DNA of 51,279 bases. Source: Diplocarpon mali. Taxonomy: Eukaryota > Ascomycota > Leotiomycetes > Helotiales > Drepanopezizaceae. Both the position numbers and the translations under genes were made by a program. Every line of letters starts with the position of its first letter. The stretch's first letter is position 1. The notes below the pieces were generated by a model. That model saw only the letters and a list, made by a program, of their open reading frames with translations. It was not told the origin of the DNA and searched no databases. The stretch lies in assembly GCA_024741835.1 (NCBI GenBank), contig JAENRP010000316.1:1-51279 (forward strand), in the 5' to 3' direction. This document shows, one piece after another, positions 11,590 through 21,486 of the stretch.

Positions 11590-13353
11590 TTTCTAAGGTA
11601 TTACCAACCCTACGTTTCCACCCAAGTATTTAATATCAAACATAACAGCTCTTTTGTCGACTGCTATCGCGCGCCGCGACGGCATCTCCCCTATCAGTAC
11701 TGATGGCATAACAGATACAGGTGCGTGATTACTAAGAGGAGAAGGCGAAGAAGAGGAAGAAATCCAGGTTGAGAACTTCAATCCGTTAAAACGCCGATTT
11801 GGTTGCATTGGAGTCCAACTCTGTCTGACTGTATAGCGGCGGTGGACGTGAAAATTTATTTCCAGTTCCGCTATGACGATGCTAATAATACAGGCCGGAA
11901 TAAGTCAATTGAGCGCCGTGAATGCGCTTCGTAGGAGACAGGTCCTGGGAAGCAAAGTAGCCGTCATGATCCTGCCGACGCTCATACCGATGAGGGGTGA
12001 GCCCCAAATCAGTCACCGTTGGGACGCAGATCTGAACATGACTCCTATGTCCTGTCGTCTTAACAGCAAACACAGGATTCGAACAGGAAGAGGAAGACAA
12101 ACCCTACCATATTGCCCTGGAACTGGTGAATACTCCTGCGTACGACAAAGCCGCAGAGTTGGCAATGAGCAGCAGATTAAGAAGGTCGCTGAATGAGCAC
12201 TAACTTTATTGAAGTTTTAGAGCAATGATCAGCTACTTCAAGATGCAGTACGACGGAATTCTTGCCGATTTTTGTCGGATCAAGCGCCAACCACCTCTAC
12301 CTCGTCACTGCCACAGGGCATGGGGAAGAATTCCCAGCAATCCAGCGATTATAATTCTTCTCAGAAACAGGTTGCTTTTGCTTGAGCGGGAGACCGAGCT
12401 CGATACTGGGCGAATGGAACGCCTCTCACGGCGAGTTAACGTCGTTCTTATTGAAGGCACAGCAGGTCCTCCAGTTACTGTGCCTATAAACTCACTTCCC
12501 GAGAAAGGAGAAAGTACACAGTCGTAATTTACAGGTACATGTTCAAAAGTCATCGAGAGTGCAGACGAACATTTGTCCCTGGTAGATTCTCTGATGCCGG
12601 AGTCTGCAGCATCGAAGAGGTGGTGATGGAGGACATTGAGCATTATTGAACTATGATCTCCAGTCTTCCCTATAGTATCGAGAAAGACTCCCGAATACGT
12701 GGGCTTCCTGCCGTTTGCCATTATGGGGTTTGAAGATTGATTGTGGTCGTGAACCTGCCCCGGAAACCGAAGGTCAAGAAGGTAATTCACAAAAGATAAT
12801 TAGTAGGTACTTTGAAAATGACGTCCCGAGAGATTTGATATAGGCACCGATACTGAATGCTGAGCCTCTAGGTATCCCCGGGAAATAGGCAAGCGTCACG
12901 TCAAACTTTCGAATCTCTCGCCTAACAGCCTCCCCCTACCAGAGACGAAGCTGAAAATCCCACTGGAGAAGTGTGCTTCGACAACTCATCTTGCGAATTA
13001 GAGGCAAAGGATTATGAGTGTCAACAGTCTAGAGCTGCTTGTGCGAAAGGCCATAGACATAGCTGAAAGAGCTCGACACCCGCATGCACAGGGACCATGC
13101 GAGTAAGTGGATGCACCGTTTACAGGTGTAGCGGTCGAGGCATGATTAATGTTGACGCATATCTAATGGAGGCTTTTGTGCTTCAGATCTGGGCTGCTTG
13201 AAATGACATGATTCTAGGAAGTATTGATACGGATCGAGTAGTGTATTTCTCTCGCATCACCTCCTGAAGAGTCTCTCAGCCAGCACGGATGGCATTCCCA
13301 GCATTCACCGCCATCAACTGTCGATTCGAGGGGATAGAATATCGCAACAATTA
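11590..13353. other. Low-copy sequence with no gene I can name; degenerate coding-like stretches
   Basis: Base composition changes sharply here to near-balanced, and CA/TG dinucleotides return, so this is not RIP-treated repeat. On the plus strand two frames look faintly protein-like. One runs ~12110-12530 (including ATGHGEEFPAIQR and SFLLKAQQVLQL), the other ~12540-12735 (including HLSLVDSLMPES and EYVGFLPFAIMG), each with one to several stops. A possible intron (GT at ~12480, AG at ~12535) could join parts of them. The second stretch vaguely recalls the C-terminal region of fungal Zn2Cys6 transcription factors, but no zinc cluster is visible and I do not assign a function. It is most likely a decayed gene; a poorly modelled live gene is possible. 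Confidence 0.35.
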
Positions 13354-15439
13354 TTACAGCCTGATACTTGGCTCCGAGTTGTGAATACCTAGCACTCTCA
13401 CTCCTGGAGTTTCCTTCTCCTGTGCGCCTGATCCTTGCTTTGAAAGGAAACAGGGATCCATTACAACAACCTCTCCGCTCTGCAGATCTTCCAGGTCAAA
13501 TCGAGGACCAGTGAAATTTTTCTTTCCATCGACGAACCACTGTACTATGGATATCACAATGATTATGAAGAACACTACGACGCAGTAGTCTGGGCATAGT
13601 TAGGGATGTCAAAAAAAAAAAAAAAAGAGAAAAAAGAGAAGTGAATTGAGCAAGCTAATCAGTTGTATGCGGGAGAAAGGGGAGGAAAAAGGCCCAGGAC
13701 AGAGTACTTACTCATATTTGATCCTGTTACTGGGAGTTGGGGAGGGAAAACGAAGAGGACGGTGGTGAGAACCACGTATATAATGCCAATCTGGGCTGTA
13801 TCAGTACGTCGTTTCCACAGGGTTTATGCGCATACCAGATTTGCAGTCCAGCCCACAGCTGCGGACAGCTTGAAAGATCTCGATCCTGGAAGCATTCTTC
13901 TACCACGAAGACAATTGATGGCAACGGGAATTCCGTATGATACCCCAAGAGCAACAACTGATACCGAAATGAGAGCATTAAATGCACTTTTCTCGATTAG
14001 CGCTAAACAAGGTTTGGCGAAAGAATTGTCGACCTACCTGCTAGATCCGAGGAAAATGCAACCAAATATCATGACAAGAGTAACGTTTAAGAAAAGCGCG
14101 TTGAGAGGCAGGCCGAGCTTTGGGTGAACCTTTGGATGTCAGCTTGTAACACCGAGCCGCGTACGAAAAATCGCGTCACCTCAGCAAAGACTCGCGAGAA
14201 AGGCAGTCCTCGATCCCTGTGTTCTGTGCGTCAGAATTGCAGCTTGGGACTTCTGGAAAGAATCAGACCTTGCAAAAGCGTATGTCATCCGGCTCGAGGT
14301 AGTCATGATGCTAATGGTCGCAAATAGATAGCATATAAGGGGAAAACTAAGTGTTTAGCTGGTGAGTCCTGATTCAGGCCGGACAGACTCACATCAGTAG
14401 GCAGATGGAGCCTGCCTTGTTACCGGTGGCATTGTAGAAAATCTGCAACAGCGGCCCTGCTCTTGACATTATGACACCATCTGGCCCGTCAATCTGGCCT
14501 GCAACGAAGAGCAAGACCATCAAGAGAATGAAGCCAGTGAAAACACCAATGCCGACACATGCAATCATGATCCGTGGTCCCTCGACTGCTGGGTTCGGAA
14601 TTTCCTCGATCATATGCGCCACAGCATCAAATCCAATCAACCCAAGGCCGCCCTGCAACAAGCCCATCATCCAAGCGATACAACCTGGCCATCCAGTCTC
14701 GTTGATAAATTCGGTAAACACGTAGTCGGCCGAGGTATAATTGGGAGATGCACAGGCAAGCACCGTGATGGAAATGACGACAAATCCAGTGAGGGACCAG
14801 ATGAAAGCAGCTCTAGTAATAATGGGCAATGCTCCCGTCAAGAAGGCATTTACCAGAGATGCCAACATGTTGTATCCGATATAAATCAGGAACTGATGCC
14901 ACCGCTGGGCAACAAAGCTGGGGTGCGTGAGAGCGATCACCCCGATAATGAGCTGGCTGCACAAAAGACCGCCTGAACATGTGAGAGCGATCCACCCACT
15001 AACGTTGATCCAGCCAGTGATCCAGCTGAGCAATGGGATCCAACTTTTCCAGCTTATTACGGCCACCCAGTGATACTGGCCTCCAGCTGTGGGATATGCG
15101 GAGAGAAACTCGGCAAGGGAGACCGCAAGGCAAAGATTGCAGACACCGGCGGCTATGATCATGTCAATATCCGACAAGTGCGAGCTCAAGAAGGACCAGC
15201 TGCTTCGACGTACTGATCAATCCCCAAAGAACAGATGTCGGGCCTCCAGAAGGTAGAGCTAGTGACAAACTTGCAGCCAACGCCGTCCATGTGTTCAGAA
15301 TCGCGAATGCTAACCCCAGCATCGCAAGAGGAGAGAAATTTCTGTTGAGCTCGCCCTTCTGGCCCTGAGCAGCTAACTGAGCAGCCTTTGCATCAGTATT
15401 GGCATCAGTATTGCCATGGTCCTCTGGATTTCGAGGCAT
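13354..15439 (-). CDS. APC-superfamily permease, choline/GABA/amino-acid transporter type, 8 exons
   Basis: Exons on the minus strand are 15439-15214, 15152-14393, 14346-14269, 14216-14180, 14129-14038, 13986-13836, 13790-13712 and 13589-13354. They sum to 1659 bp, an exact 552 codons plus stop. The seven introns are 61, 46, 52, 50, 51, 45 and 122 bp, all GT-AG, several with CTGAC/CTAAC-like branch sites; the last has a long pyrimidine tract. Each junction restores family wording: GLITAGVCNLCLA across intron 1, CLLIFPL across 2, AFARDRGLPFS across 3, AEVHPKLGLP across 4 and GSSSAFNA across 5. Strong family matches are ELNRNFSPLAMLGLAF near the N-terminus, LSAYPTAGGQYHWVA in exon 2 and ISIMTTSSRM in exon 3. 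About 12 membrane segments are expected, placing it in the plasma membrane. Substrate is inferred from similarity to fungal choline (Hnm1-type) and GABA permeases and could be another amine or amino acid. No stop or frameshift is seen. Confidence 0.93.
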
Positions 15440-16415
15440 CCTTATGGAAATCCAAACGTCATCTAGATCGAGGAAAGAGACCAGGCAGGGACAGAATTAA
15501 AAGAATCAGTAGAGAGAAGGCAGAAGGCAAATCCCATGACCTTCAACGCAGCCTTATTTATTCGCGTCGGCCCGCTGCGTGCTTGGTGACTTTTCGGTTA
15601 CTTCTTATCTTCTGCAGAGGATCTTAATGTGGAGCGTAAAGGCCATCCATCTAATTATAAGTGCTTGTACCAGAGGCAAAGGGACTTGATTATGCTTCTA
15701 AAAATTGATTACGTTCTCTTCTTTGCTAATTCTGGAATCCTTCCGAACTGAAGTCTTATCTTTTGCTATTTCAAAATAAACACCCTGTTCAACTGACTCG
15801 ATGGCCGCAATACAGCCATCAAATAATTTCATAACTTATCAGGAGACGGTGATATGGAAGGAAATCTCAAATGTTAAGAATTTCTTTTCAGGCAGGTAGA
15901 TTTTTAAAACAGCTTTTCAGCCAAAGTTGTAATGTGAAAAAGGCAACACGTAGTCAATAGCCCAGCTATAGGCCAGTCGATAGGCATTTGATAGCGGATT
16001 AATAGCGCCAGTCCAAGTAAAAACCCTTGAGTCTAATACTAAACTATCTTATTTGATCATTTGAAGCTTGATAAAGAGTCTAGTATTGTCTATAGTATGC
16101 CTGGTAATGGTAATATTGTTAATGCAATATTGATAATACAGTACTTACTATAACCAGACACTCATAGGTCCTTCTTACTAGAGCTGCAAGAACATTGAAT
16201 TTCTGATCTGAAATGCGTACTCCAGACTGAATAGAGGAGTAAATGAAATAGTATTTTAACACATTAGAAAAAACATGGTTCGAGTGCATTAGAGAGATAT
16301 TATTCTAGTGTAACGTAGCTTCAACGTAAAAGAAATAGAGGTAGCGACTTGATAGCTGTACGCAGTGTCTTGTACGGATTTGCAGACTCTTTAAGTGTAT
16401 GCAAAGCCAAGATTA
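15440..16415. other. Upstream region of the permease gene
   Basis: About 1 kb without a convincing open frame. Composition falls from balanced near the gene to AT-rich toward the relic LTR at 16416. It should hold the promoter of the minus-strand permease. A small dyad around 16105-16135 (AATATTGTTAATGCAATATT) is visible but unexplained. Confidence 0.45.
15605..15841 (-). promoter_or_regulatory. Possible GATA-factor sites upstream of the permease
   Basis: Three HGATAA-type motifs occur on the minus strand, seen on plus as TTATCT at 15605-15610 and 15756-15761 and TTATCA at 15836-15841. They lie ~170-400 bp upstream of the ATG. Fungal nitrogen regulators (AreA/NIT2 family) bind such sites, and amino-acid, GABA and amine permeases are common targets. 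The motif is short and this is inference only. Confidence 0.3.
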
Positions 16416-16580
16416 TATAATAACGCAGAACCGCTGGTATTGCAGGATCAGGTACGGCAGCAAGAGTAGGTGTAAAGGCATATTTAATAGGTCTAATGTA
16501 AAGAAAACGAAGAAGTAAGAGCGATTTTATACCAAGAGTCTCTTGACTTTTAATATATCAGCTAAAAGCCTTATTACTAT
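16416..16580 (+). repeat. Relic Gypsy-1-type LTR
   Basis: From TATAATAACGCAGAACCGC onward the sequence follows the 5' half of the Gypsy-1 LTR with many substitutions and small indels. Shared pieces include GGATCA, GGTCTAAT, CGAAGAAGT and a later TCAGCTAAAAGC counterpart. It retains more CA/TG than the other LTRs and is probably an old solo or truncated copy. Confidence 0.65.
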
Positions 16581-17109
16581 TGAAGGCTGAAAACGATAGG
16601 ATATCGTGACAGAAAGTCTTATGATTAGCATAAGCCGAATAAAGAATAAATACAAGACCTATAAAGTACTAAAGGAACAAAGGGAGAATATAATAAGAGA
16701 AGGCACTTTCAAAAAATCAAAACAAAAGAAGGGAGTACTATAATTGGGCAAGCCTTAAGGAAGAGTCAGAAATAATACCTAAGCTATAGGTATGACGACT
16801 AGGAGTGTGAACTTAGAACCAGCACTGATATATATGCGAATTATATAGTAATGCTAATCGAAACTCTAAGTGAATCCTTAGAATTAGTAATTATAGAGCT
16901 TAGAAGGCGTAGAAGGGCGAGGTCTGTATATATAGAGAAAGGTAGAGCACCCTTTAAGCTAAGGCTTAATTAAATTAAAGTCTTAACTTAGACTAATATA
17001 TAATTAAGGTTGAATTAGAGTTAATCTTAATATATAATAATAGGCTTAAAGGTTCTGTACCAGTATCGATATTTACGTGAATGATATTGAGTACTTGAGT
17101 TAGAAAATG
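16581..17109. other. AT-rich stretch without recognised gene
   Basis: About 530 bp between two Gypsy-type LTRs. A stretch of ~50 codons is open on plus (~16830-16970), with an Arg-rich run (ELRRRRRARS), but it has no recognised family and stops in front. It could be the end of a decayed transposon gene. Confidence 0.35.
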
Positions 17110-17412
17110 TGTAATAATATAGAACCGCCGAAGTGCGGGATCAAGTATAAAAGCAAGGAGGTGCAAAAGGCGTATTCTATAGGTCTAATACGAAAGAAAC
17201 GAAGAAGTTAGAGAACCCTCTTTAAAAGAGAGCCCTTCCTCCTTATATATATTAGCTAGAAGCTCTTTTATCGATTTATATAATATTATATAAGAATATC
17301 CTTTTATACCTTTGGAGTCGATTCGAGGTAATCCTACCTTGATCGAGATTGCAAAACCTTAAACGCCGTACTCTGGGATAATTACACGTAACCTCAGGGT
17401 GCTATTATTACA
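17110..17412 (+). repeat. Solo LTR of Gypsy-1, 303 bp, with 5-bp target duplication
   Basis: This is a full-length copy of the LTR at 4494-4800, starting TGTAATAATATAG and ending TTATTACA. It is flanked by AAATG at 17105-17109 and AAATG at 17413-17417, an exact target-site duplication. It is therefore a true insertion reduced to a solo LTR by LTR-LTR recombination. Confidence 0.92.
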
Positions 17413-17424
17413 AAATGTATCTAT

Positions 17425-17619
17425 TATTAAGATGGGTGCTATAGCTATCACTCTGATGTATTATCATATGACCCTACTGCTTAGTCAGTAGGATATTAAT
17501 ATATATATAGCTATAGGGAAGAAAGGGGTAACCTTCCTTCCCTAACTCTTATTAATATATCAATTATCGACCTTTAAAAGCCTCCTTTACCTACTGCGCC
17601 GACTTACTTAAGCTTAATA
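17425..17619 (+). repeat. 5' LTR of Copia-A (A2), 195 bp
   Basis: Starts TATTAAGATGGG and ends GCTTAATA. It is followed immediately by the primer-binding site, which fixes it as a 5' LTR. It begins 12 bp after the end of the solo Gypsy LTR. Confidence 0.9.
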
Positions 17620-17633
17620 GGTTATAAGCCTTA
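17620..17633 (+). promoter_or_regulatory. Primer-binding site of Copia-A (tRNA-iMet anticodon half)
   Basis: GGTTATAAGCCTTA abuts the LTR end. It is a RIP variant of GGTTATGAGCCC, complementary to the anticodon stem-loop (CUCAUAACC) of initiator tRNA-Met. Priming from a half-tRNA is known for copia-type elements. The same site follows the Copia-B LTR at 20791 and, inverted, the A4 LTR at 35246-35259. Confidence 0.75.
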
Positions 17634-17739
17634 GTTAGACCGATAATTGATTATTAATTTCCTTTAGAAAGTACTTGCGCAGTAACTATTAATAGGAAGT
17701 TGAACGAGACTTATAATAAGAGGCGAGCAATCGGCGAAT

Positions 17740-17880
17740 AGGAGGTATAATTCCCTATTTGGCCAATCTATATTATAAGAGGTATAATTCCTTGCTCTAT
17801 AACCCTTTAATATTATAAGAGGTATAATTCCTTACTTTACTATATTTTATAAAAGGTATAATTCCTTATATCATAGCTCA
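17740..17880 (+). repeat. Short direct repeat in the Copia-A leader
   Basis: Four copies of a GAGGTATAATTCC-type unit (about 13 bp, at ~17744, ~17779, ~17818 and ~17857) are spaced 35-40 bp apart between the primer-binding site and gag. The inverted counterpart in A4 (~35010-35140) keeps the same number. The position suggests a leader or packaging-region repeat, but no function can be shown. Confidence 0.65.
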
Positions 17881-18029
17881 AAAATCCTTTTCGATAAGAG
17901 GACTTCCTTTCTATTTAATACTTTTATAATACTACTATTTAATCATTTCGACTTTTTAATAGAAGGAATGCCTTTAACCATTTAATTTATTTGATTTTTA
18001 ACGCAATTCTATTTAAAACGGCAATAGCT

Positions 18030-18946
18030 TCTAATTCTAATCGAAACACTAAGCCTAAAGACCTTTAACTCTTTTGAAAGAACTAGCAATAATAGTTCGA
18101 CGATTTAAAGCTTTACTTTAAGAGCAAAGGCATTAATATAGCGATTTAAAAGATACTTATTAAATACGCGAGTATAGTATCTTTTACCCCTTCTATTAAT
18201 ACTCCTACTTTAATAGATAATACTATTAAAAAGGACCTTGTAAATATATTAAATAAGCTTAGCTTAAGAGCTTTAGTAGATAATAACTAAGGACCTTAAA
18301 AAGTTTTAAACGTAGAAAAGGAGAAGAAGTATAAGCTGGCCTTAGTTAAATGCAAGCTTAAGATTAATAAAGGTTTAAGTAATAAAGACCGAGATTTTAT
18401 TCGGATTTATATTAATGCTAAGATAAAATAGGATACTTTAAAGGTAAAATACTTTTAAATAATTGCCTTTAATACTTAATATCTATTATAGTAGATCACT
18501 TTATTTTAATATAGAAAAGATAAAGATAGTAAGGATATAAATATAAATATAGACTTTACTTAATCTATATTATATAAAGTAAAAAGCAGAATAAGAGCTA
18601 TAGATCTTAAGATAGCTATAACTTTTAAGAAAACTCAGCTTTTTAATTTCCTATTTAATAGCCTCCTTTTTAAGTTTACTATTATAAAACAGTCTCTTCT
18701 TATCTAACCTAACCTTAAGATCTATAAGAAGATCGGCCTCCTTTAAACTATTAAGTAAGACCTTAAAGGATACTTTAAATTGGCAAACGCTATATTATAA
18801 GGCAATAATAAGCTTAAGAAGAGGAAGGAGCGTAGGATAAGCCCTTGAGCTTATTAGGAATGCTACTTCTATAATAATACTTATAATATTATTAATTATA
18901 AAGTTAAAAGGCAATTGATTAATATAATTGCTAACTTTAATATTAA
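18030..18946 (+). pseudogene. Copia-A gag remnant (A2)
   Basis: A frame starting near 18030 (RNTKPKDL) continues with stops at Gln positions through segments such as FDDLKLYFKSKG, FTPSINTPTLIDN and KKYKLALVKCKL to ECYFYNNTYN. It lies between leader and protease in the A4 layout, so it is gag by position. A possible nucleocapsid Cys patch is near 18860. It is truncated by Gypsy-2. Confidence 0.6.
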
Positions 18947-19414
18947 TATTACGACTTGCTCTGGAGCGTACAAAGGGGCGATAATCGAGTAACGCGGACT
19001 GTATTACCTTAAGAGGTACGCTATATAATAGAGAAGAAAAGATAAAGAGGAGAGAGTCTCTAGTAGAGCTCCTCTAGAATAAGTACAGGTGCTTCACTAG
19101 CGTGCACGTGATCTAGCTACCTTGCTACCTTAGCGTGCACCTGACTTCTCGTAGCCTTAGCGACATATGATATAATTGTGCACGTAATGCGGCCTAGAGC
19201 TCTTCTAGAATAAGTACAGGTGCTTTACTAGCGTGCACGTGATCCAGCTACCTCGCTAGCTTAGCGTGCACCTGACTTCTCGCAGCCTTAGCGACATATG
19301 ATATAACTATGCACGTGATGCAGCCGTAATACTACCCCCCCTCTTTGAAAAACTGCGCCTATGCAGTTGTATCTATAGGCTTATCGTCCTTAAGCTCCTT
19401 ATAATCGTTAACTC
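18947..19414 (-). mobile_element. Gypsy-2: 3' end of a minus-strand Ty3/gypsy element
   Basis: It comprises an LTR (18947-19331, inverted ends TATTACG and CGTAATA), a polypurine tract read on minus (AAAGAGGGGGGG, ~19334-19345) and the last ~27 codons of pol, which end A-Q-F-F-K-E-G-G-stop overlapping the tract. The rest of the element is missing, because a Copia-A LTR starts at 19415. The pol end and tract organisation match Gypsy-3 (22160-22218), so the two are related families. Confidence 0.8.
19065..19326. repeat. 131-bp tandem duplication inside the Gypsy-2 LTR
   Basis: Two copies begin at AGAGCTCCTCTAGAA (19065) and AGAGCTCTTCTAGAA (19196). Each carries three GTGCAC-based motifs (GCGTGCACGTGAT, GCGTGCACCTGAC, TGCACGTGATGC-like) and an ACATATGATATAA segment. 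Differences between copies are mainly C/T and G/A. Confidence 0.85.
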
Positions 19415-19609
19415 TATTGAGCTTAAGTAAGTCGGCGCAGTAGGTAATGGAAACTTCTAAAGGTCGATAGTCGATATATTAGTAAGAGTTAAGGAAGGAA
19501 GGTTACCCCTTTCTTCCCTATAGCTATATATATATTAATATCCTACTAACTAAGTAGTAGGGTTATATAATAATATATTAGAGTAATGGCTATATTACCT
19601 ATCTTAATA
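19415..19609 (-). repeat. 3' LTR of Copia-A (A3)
   Basis: A 195-bp copy of the Copia-A LTR; on plus it reads TATTGAGCTTAAG to CTATCTTAATA. Confidence 0.9.
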
Positions 19610-19739
19610 CCCTTACTTAGACCTTACTCCGATTGACTTGCAATTAGGAAAATAATAACTATCCTTTTATACTAATCTAACTCTTAGGTATCTCTTTAAA
19701 TTAAAAACAATTAATTAATAATAACCTCTATTGAAATTA

Positions 19740-19910
19740 CCAAACTCTACTTATAGGGCAGGACTAGGAGTCAATTTTCCTAAAAGCGTTCCTTTATAAG
19801 ACTATATGACTTAACTTGCGGTCCGGGCCTAGGAGTTGATTTAAAAAAAAAAACTTTCCTTTATAAGACTATATGACCTAACTCATAGGGCGGGCCCAGG
19901 AGTCGTCCTT
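19740..19910 (-). repeat. Short repeat units in the 3' end of Copia-A (A3)
   Basis: Three units with GCGGTCCGGGCCTAGGAGT and GGGCGGGCCCAGGAGTCG-like cores alternate with CCTTTATAAGACTATATGAC tails. They correspond to 3700-3870 in A1. GC content in these cores survived better than in the rest of the element. Confidence 0.8.
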
Positions 19911-20546
19911 AAGCCTGCTAAGCCCTTATTATCTTTTGCAACCCTAGTATGTCTTTAAACGCTTTAAACTTTGCAATTATCTTTAGTAGCTTTATAAATC
20001 CATCTACTACTATTCGATTAGTTAAGATATAGGTAATTAATAACTTATTCTTTATAATAAGGTCGCAGATAAAGTAGTAGGTAATATTAATATATTTCGA
20101 TCACTTATATAAGTATGGATTCTTTATAAGTGCAATCGCCTTTATATTATCTACTTAAAAATTAATATAGTTCCTATCTTATTTAATATACTTAGCAAAG
20201 CTTATATCTTTTAGAACTTAGGCGATTTATAATCCTTACTTGCAATTTGATGATATTAATATATATTTGGCCTTAGTGCTTGCGGTAGCTATTGATTTCT
20301 ATTTCCTACTTCCTTATAATATAGGTCTGCTATATAGTATTGCTACGCTTTTAGATATACTTTTCCGACCTTTTATATTTGCTTAATCGGAATTAGTATA
20401 TACCTTAAGCTTTACGCTTATATATTTCATTAGTTTATATCTTACCTTTTATATGATTATCAATCGAAGGTACCTTTTAAGTCGCTTGATTGCATTCTTA
20501 TATTAAATCGTCGGATCCTTTAGGTTTTGATTAAGTTGCCTAGTAT

Positions 20547-20790
20547 TGCAGGTATGCCTATCACATATTTGTCACATGATCTGTCACATGACACATCATA
20601 TACATAATATATCATATGACTTGCCATATGACTTAGCGCCTTCACTAAGAAGGCCGCTTACCTTAAATAGCTCCTAGTTAGAGAGCTCTTATGAATTAAG
20701 ATACCTAATATCGTCGTTTGCACCTTATACTTCTTTATGCCCTCTTTTAGTCTACTATTAAGTTTACTATCAAAGAACCTTATTGCTATA
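20547..20790 (+). repeat. 5' LTR of Copia-B (B1), ~244 bp
   Basis: Aligned with 39808-40046. The copies share GCCTATCACATATTTG, GCTCTTATGAATTAAGA, CATCGTCGTTTGCACC and CCTTATTGCTA, differing mainly by C/T and G/A. This copy keeps more CACATGA motifs and is less RIP-altered than the 3' one. The left boundary is uncertain by a few bases. Confidence 0.8.
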
Positions 20791-20804
20791 GGTTATAAGC
20801 CCTG
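20791..20804 (+). promoter_or_regulatory. Primer-binding site of Copia-B (tRNA-iMet anticodon half)
   Basis: GGTTATAAGCCCTG directly follows the LTR. It is the same sequence as in Copia-A and matches the complement of the initiator tRNA-Met anticodon stem-loop, apart from one RIP-type G to A change. Confidence 0.75.
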
Positions 20805-21245
20805 TATGCTTATGAATAGCATTCGACAAATTCCATCGATTAGAGTCTCCCTTATAAACGAAAAGGCTGATCGACATTTTTGAGTTTTACTTAACCAACG
20901 ACGCATAATAAGCGTCATTTTAATAATAAAATAGTAGCTACTCCCTTTCTAGAGCACTATGTAATAATCTAAGCTTACGCAAGATTCGTTACTATAGCTA
21001 AATCATTAGGACTAATAGCTGAGATTACTAGCTTAATTGCTAAAAGTACTCTACTGCCTGAATCACCTAATTTTAAAGGGACTAATATATAATACCTTAA
21101 ACTCGAATTTAATAGTTCATCTCCTCCTTCTCCTCCTTCTCTACCTTCTCCTTTCGACAACTCTATATACATATATATAAACAAGATGTCGTTGTCTTCG
21201 GCTGCCCTTAGCCTCCCTAAGTCTCAAAAGCTTAAAGGCGCAGAG

Positions 21246-21447
21246 TGTGACGGTTGTCACCTGATTAGGGATCACGTGCCTCGATCACCTGATTGGGCGT
21301 TCGCTAAGACTAGCGCCCTCGCTTAGCACATATATATATATACCGTAGACTCCTTGTACCTTAGAGCTTCCCTCCTTAATTGAATATCCTAAGGATGAAT
21401 CGGGCCCCTTGTATTACGCTGCGCTGTATTATGCTCGTGCCATCATA
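21246..21447 (+). repeat. 5' LTR of Gypsy-3, 202 bp
   Basis: Starts TGTGACGGTTGTCACC and ends CGTGCCATCATA, where the 3' LTR has CGTGCCGTCACA. The inverted ends are TGTGACGG/CCGTCACA. The substitutions from the 3' LTR that I compared are transitions. Confidence 0.93.
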
Positions 21448-21486
21448 TTATATTCAATTCCTCAGTCTTTAAATGCAGGCTGTAGT

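Larger units (their letters stand above)
17425..18946 (+). mobile_element. Copia-A copy A2: 5' LTR, leader and gag only
   Basis: It comprises an LTR (17425-17619), primer-binding site, leader with a ~45-bp GAGGTATAATTCC-type direct repeat (~17740-17880) and a gag remnant. It is the same sequence, in the opposite orientation, as 35454-~33920 of the complete copy A4. Homology to A4 stops at ~18946, where the LTR of Gypsy-2 begins, so the 3' remainder has been displaced or lost. Confidence 0.88.
19415..20546 (-). mobile_element. Copia-A copy A3: 3' end only
   Basis: It holds a 3' LTR (19415-19609), three short repeat units (~19740-19910) and the RNase H C-terminal half (~19915-20546) read on minus. 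Collinearity with A4 breaks at ~20546, exactly where the Copia-B 5' LTR starts, so Copia-B inserted into this copy or recombined there. Confidence 0.88.

Noticed and set aside
12305..12790. Minus-strand 161-aa open frame
   Set aside because: No recognisable motif; the opposite strand carries stretches that look at least as protein-like, and there is no support for a start or splice signals.
13663..14127. Plus-strand open frames across the permease region (also 14471-14976 and 15388-15627)
   Set aside because: They are antisense to the spliced minus-strand permease, whose exon joins restore family sequence exactly.
14389..15189. Minus-strand 266-aa frame as a stand-alone, frameshifted permease fragment
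   Set aside because: The apparent frameshift is a 61-bp GT-AG intron at 15153-15213 and the apparent stop near 14390 lies in the next intron, so the gene is intact.
17740..17880. tRNA or other structured RNA gene in the AT-rich leader
   Set aside because: No cloverleaf, A-box or B-box is visible; the repeats recur in the leader of a second Copia-A copy and belong to the element.
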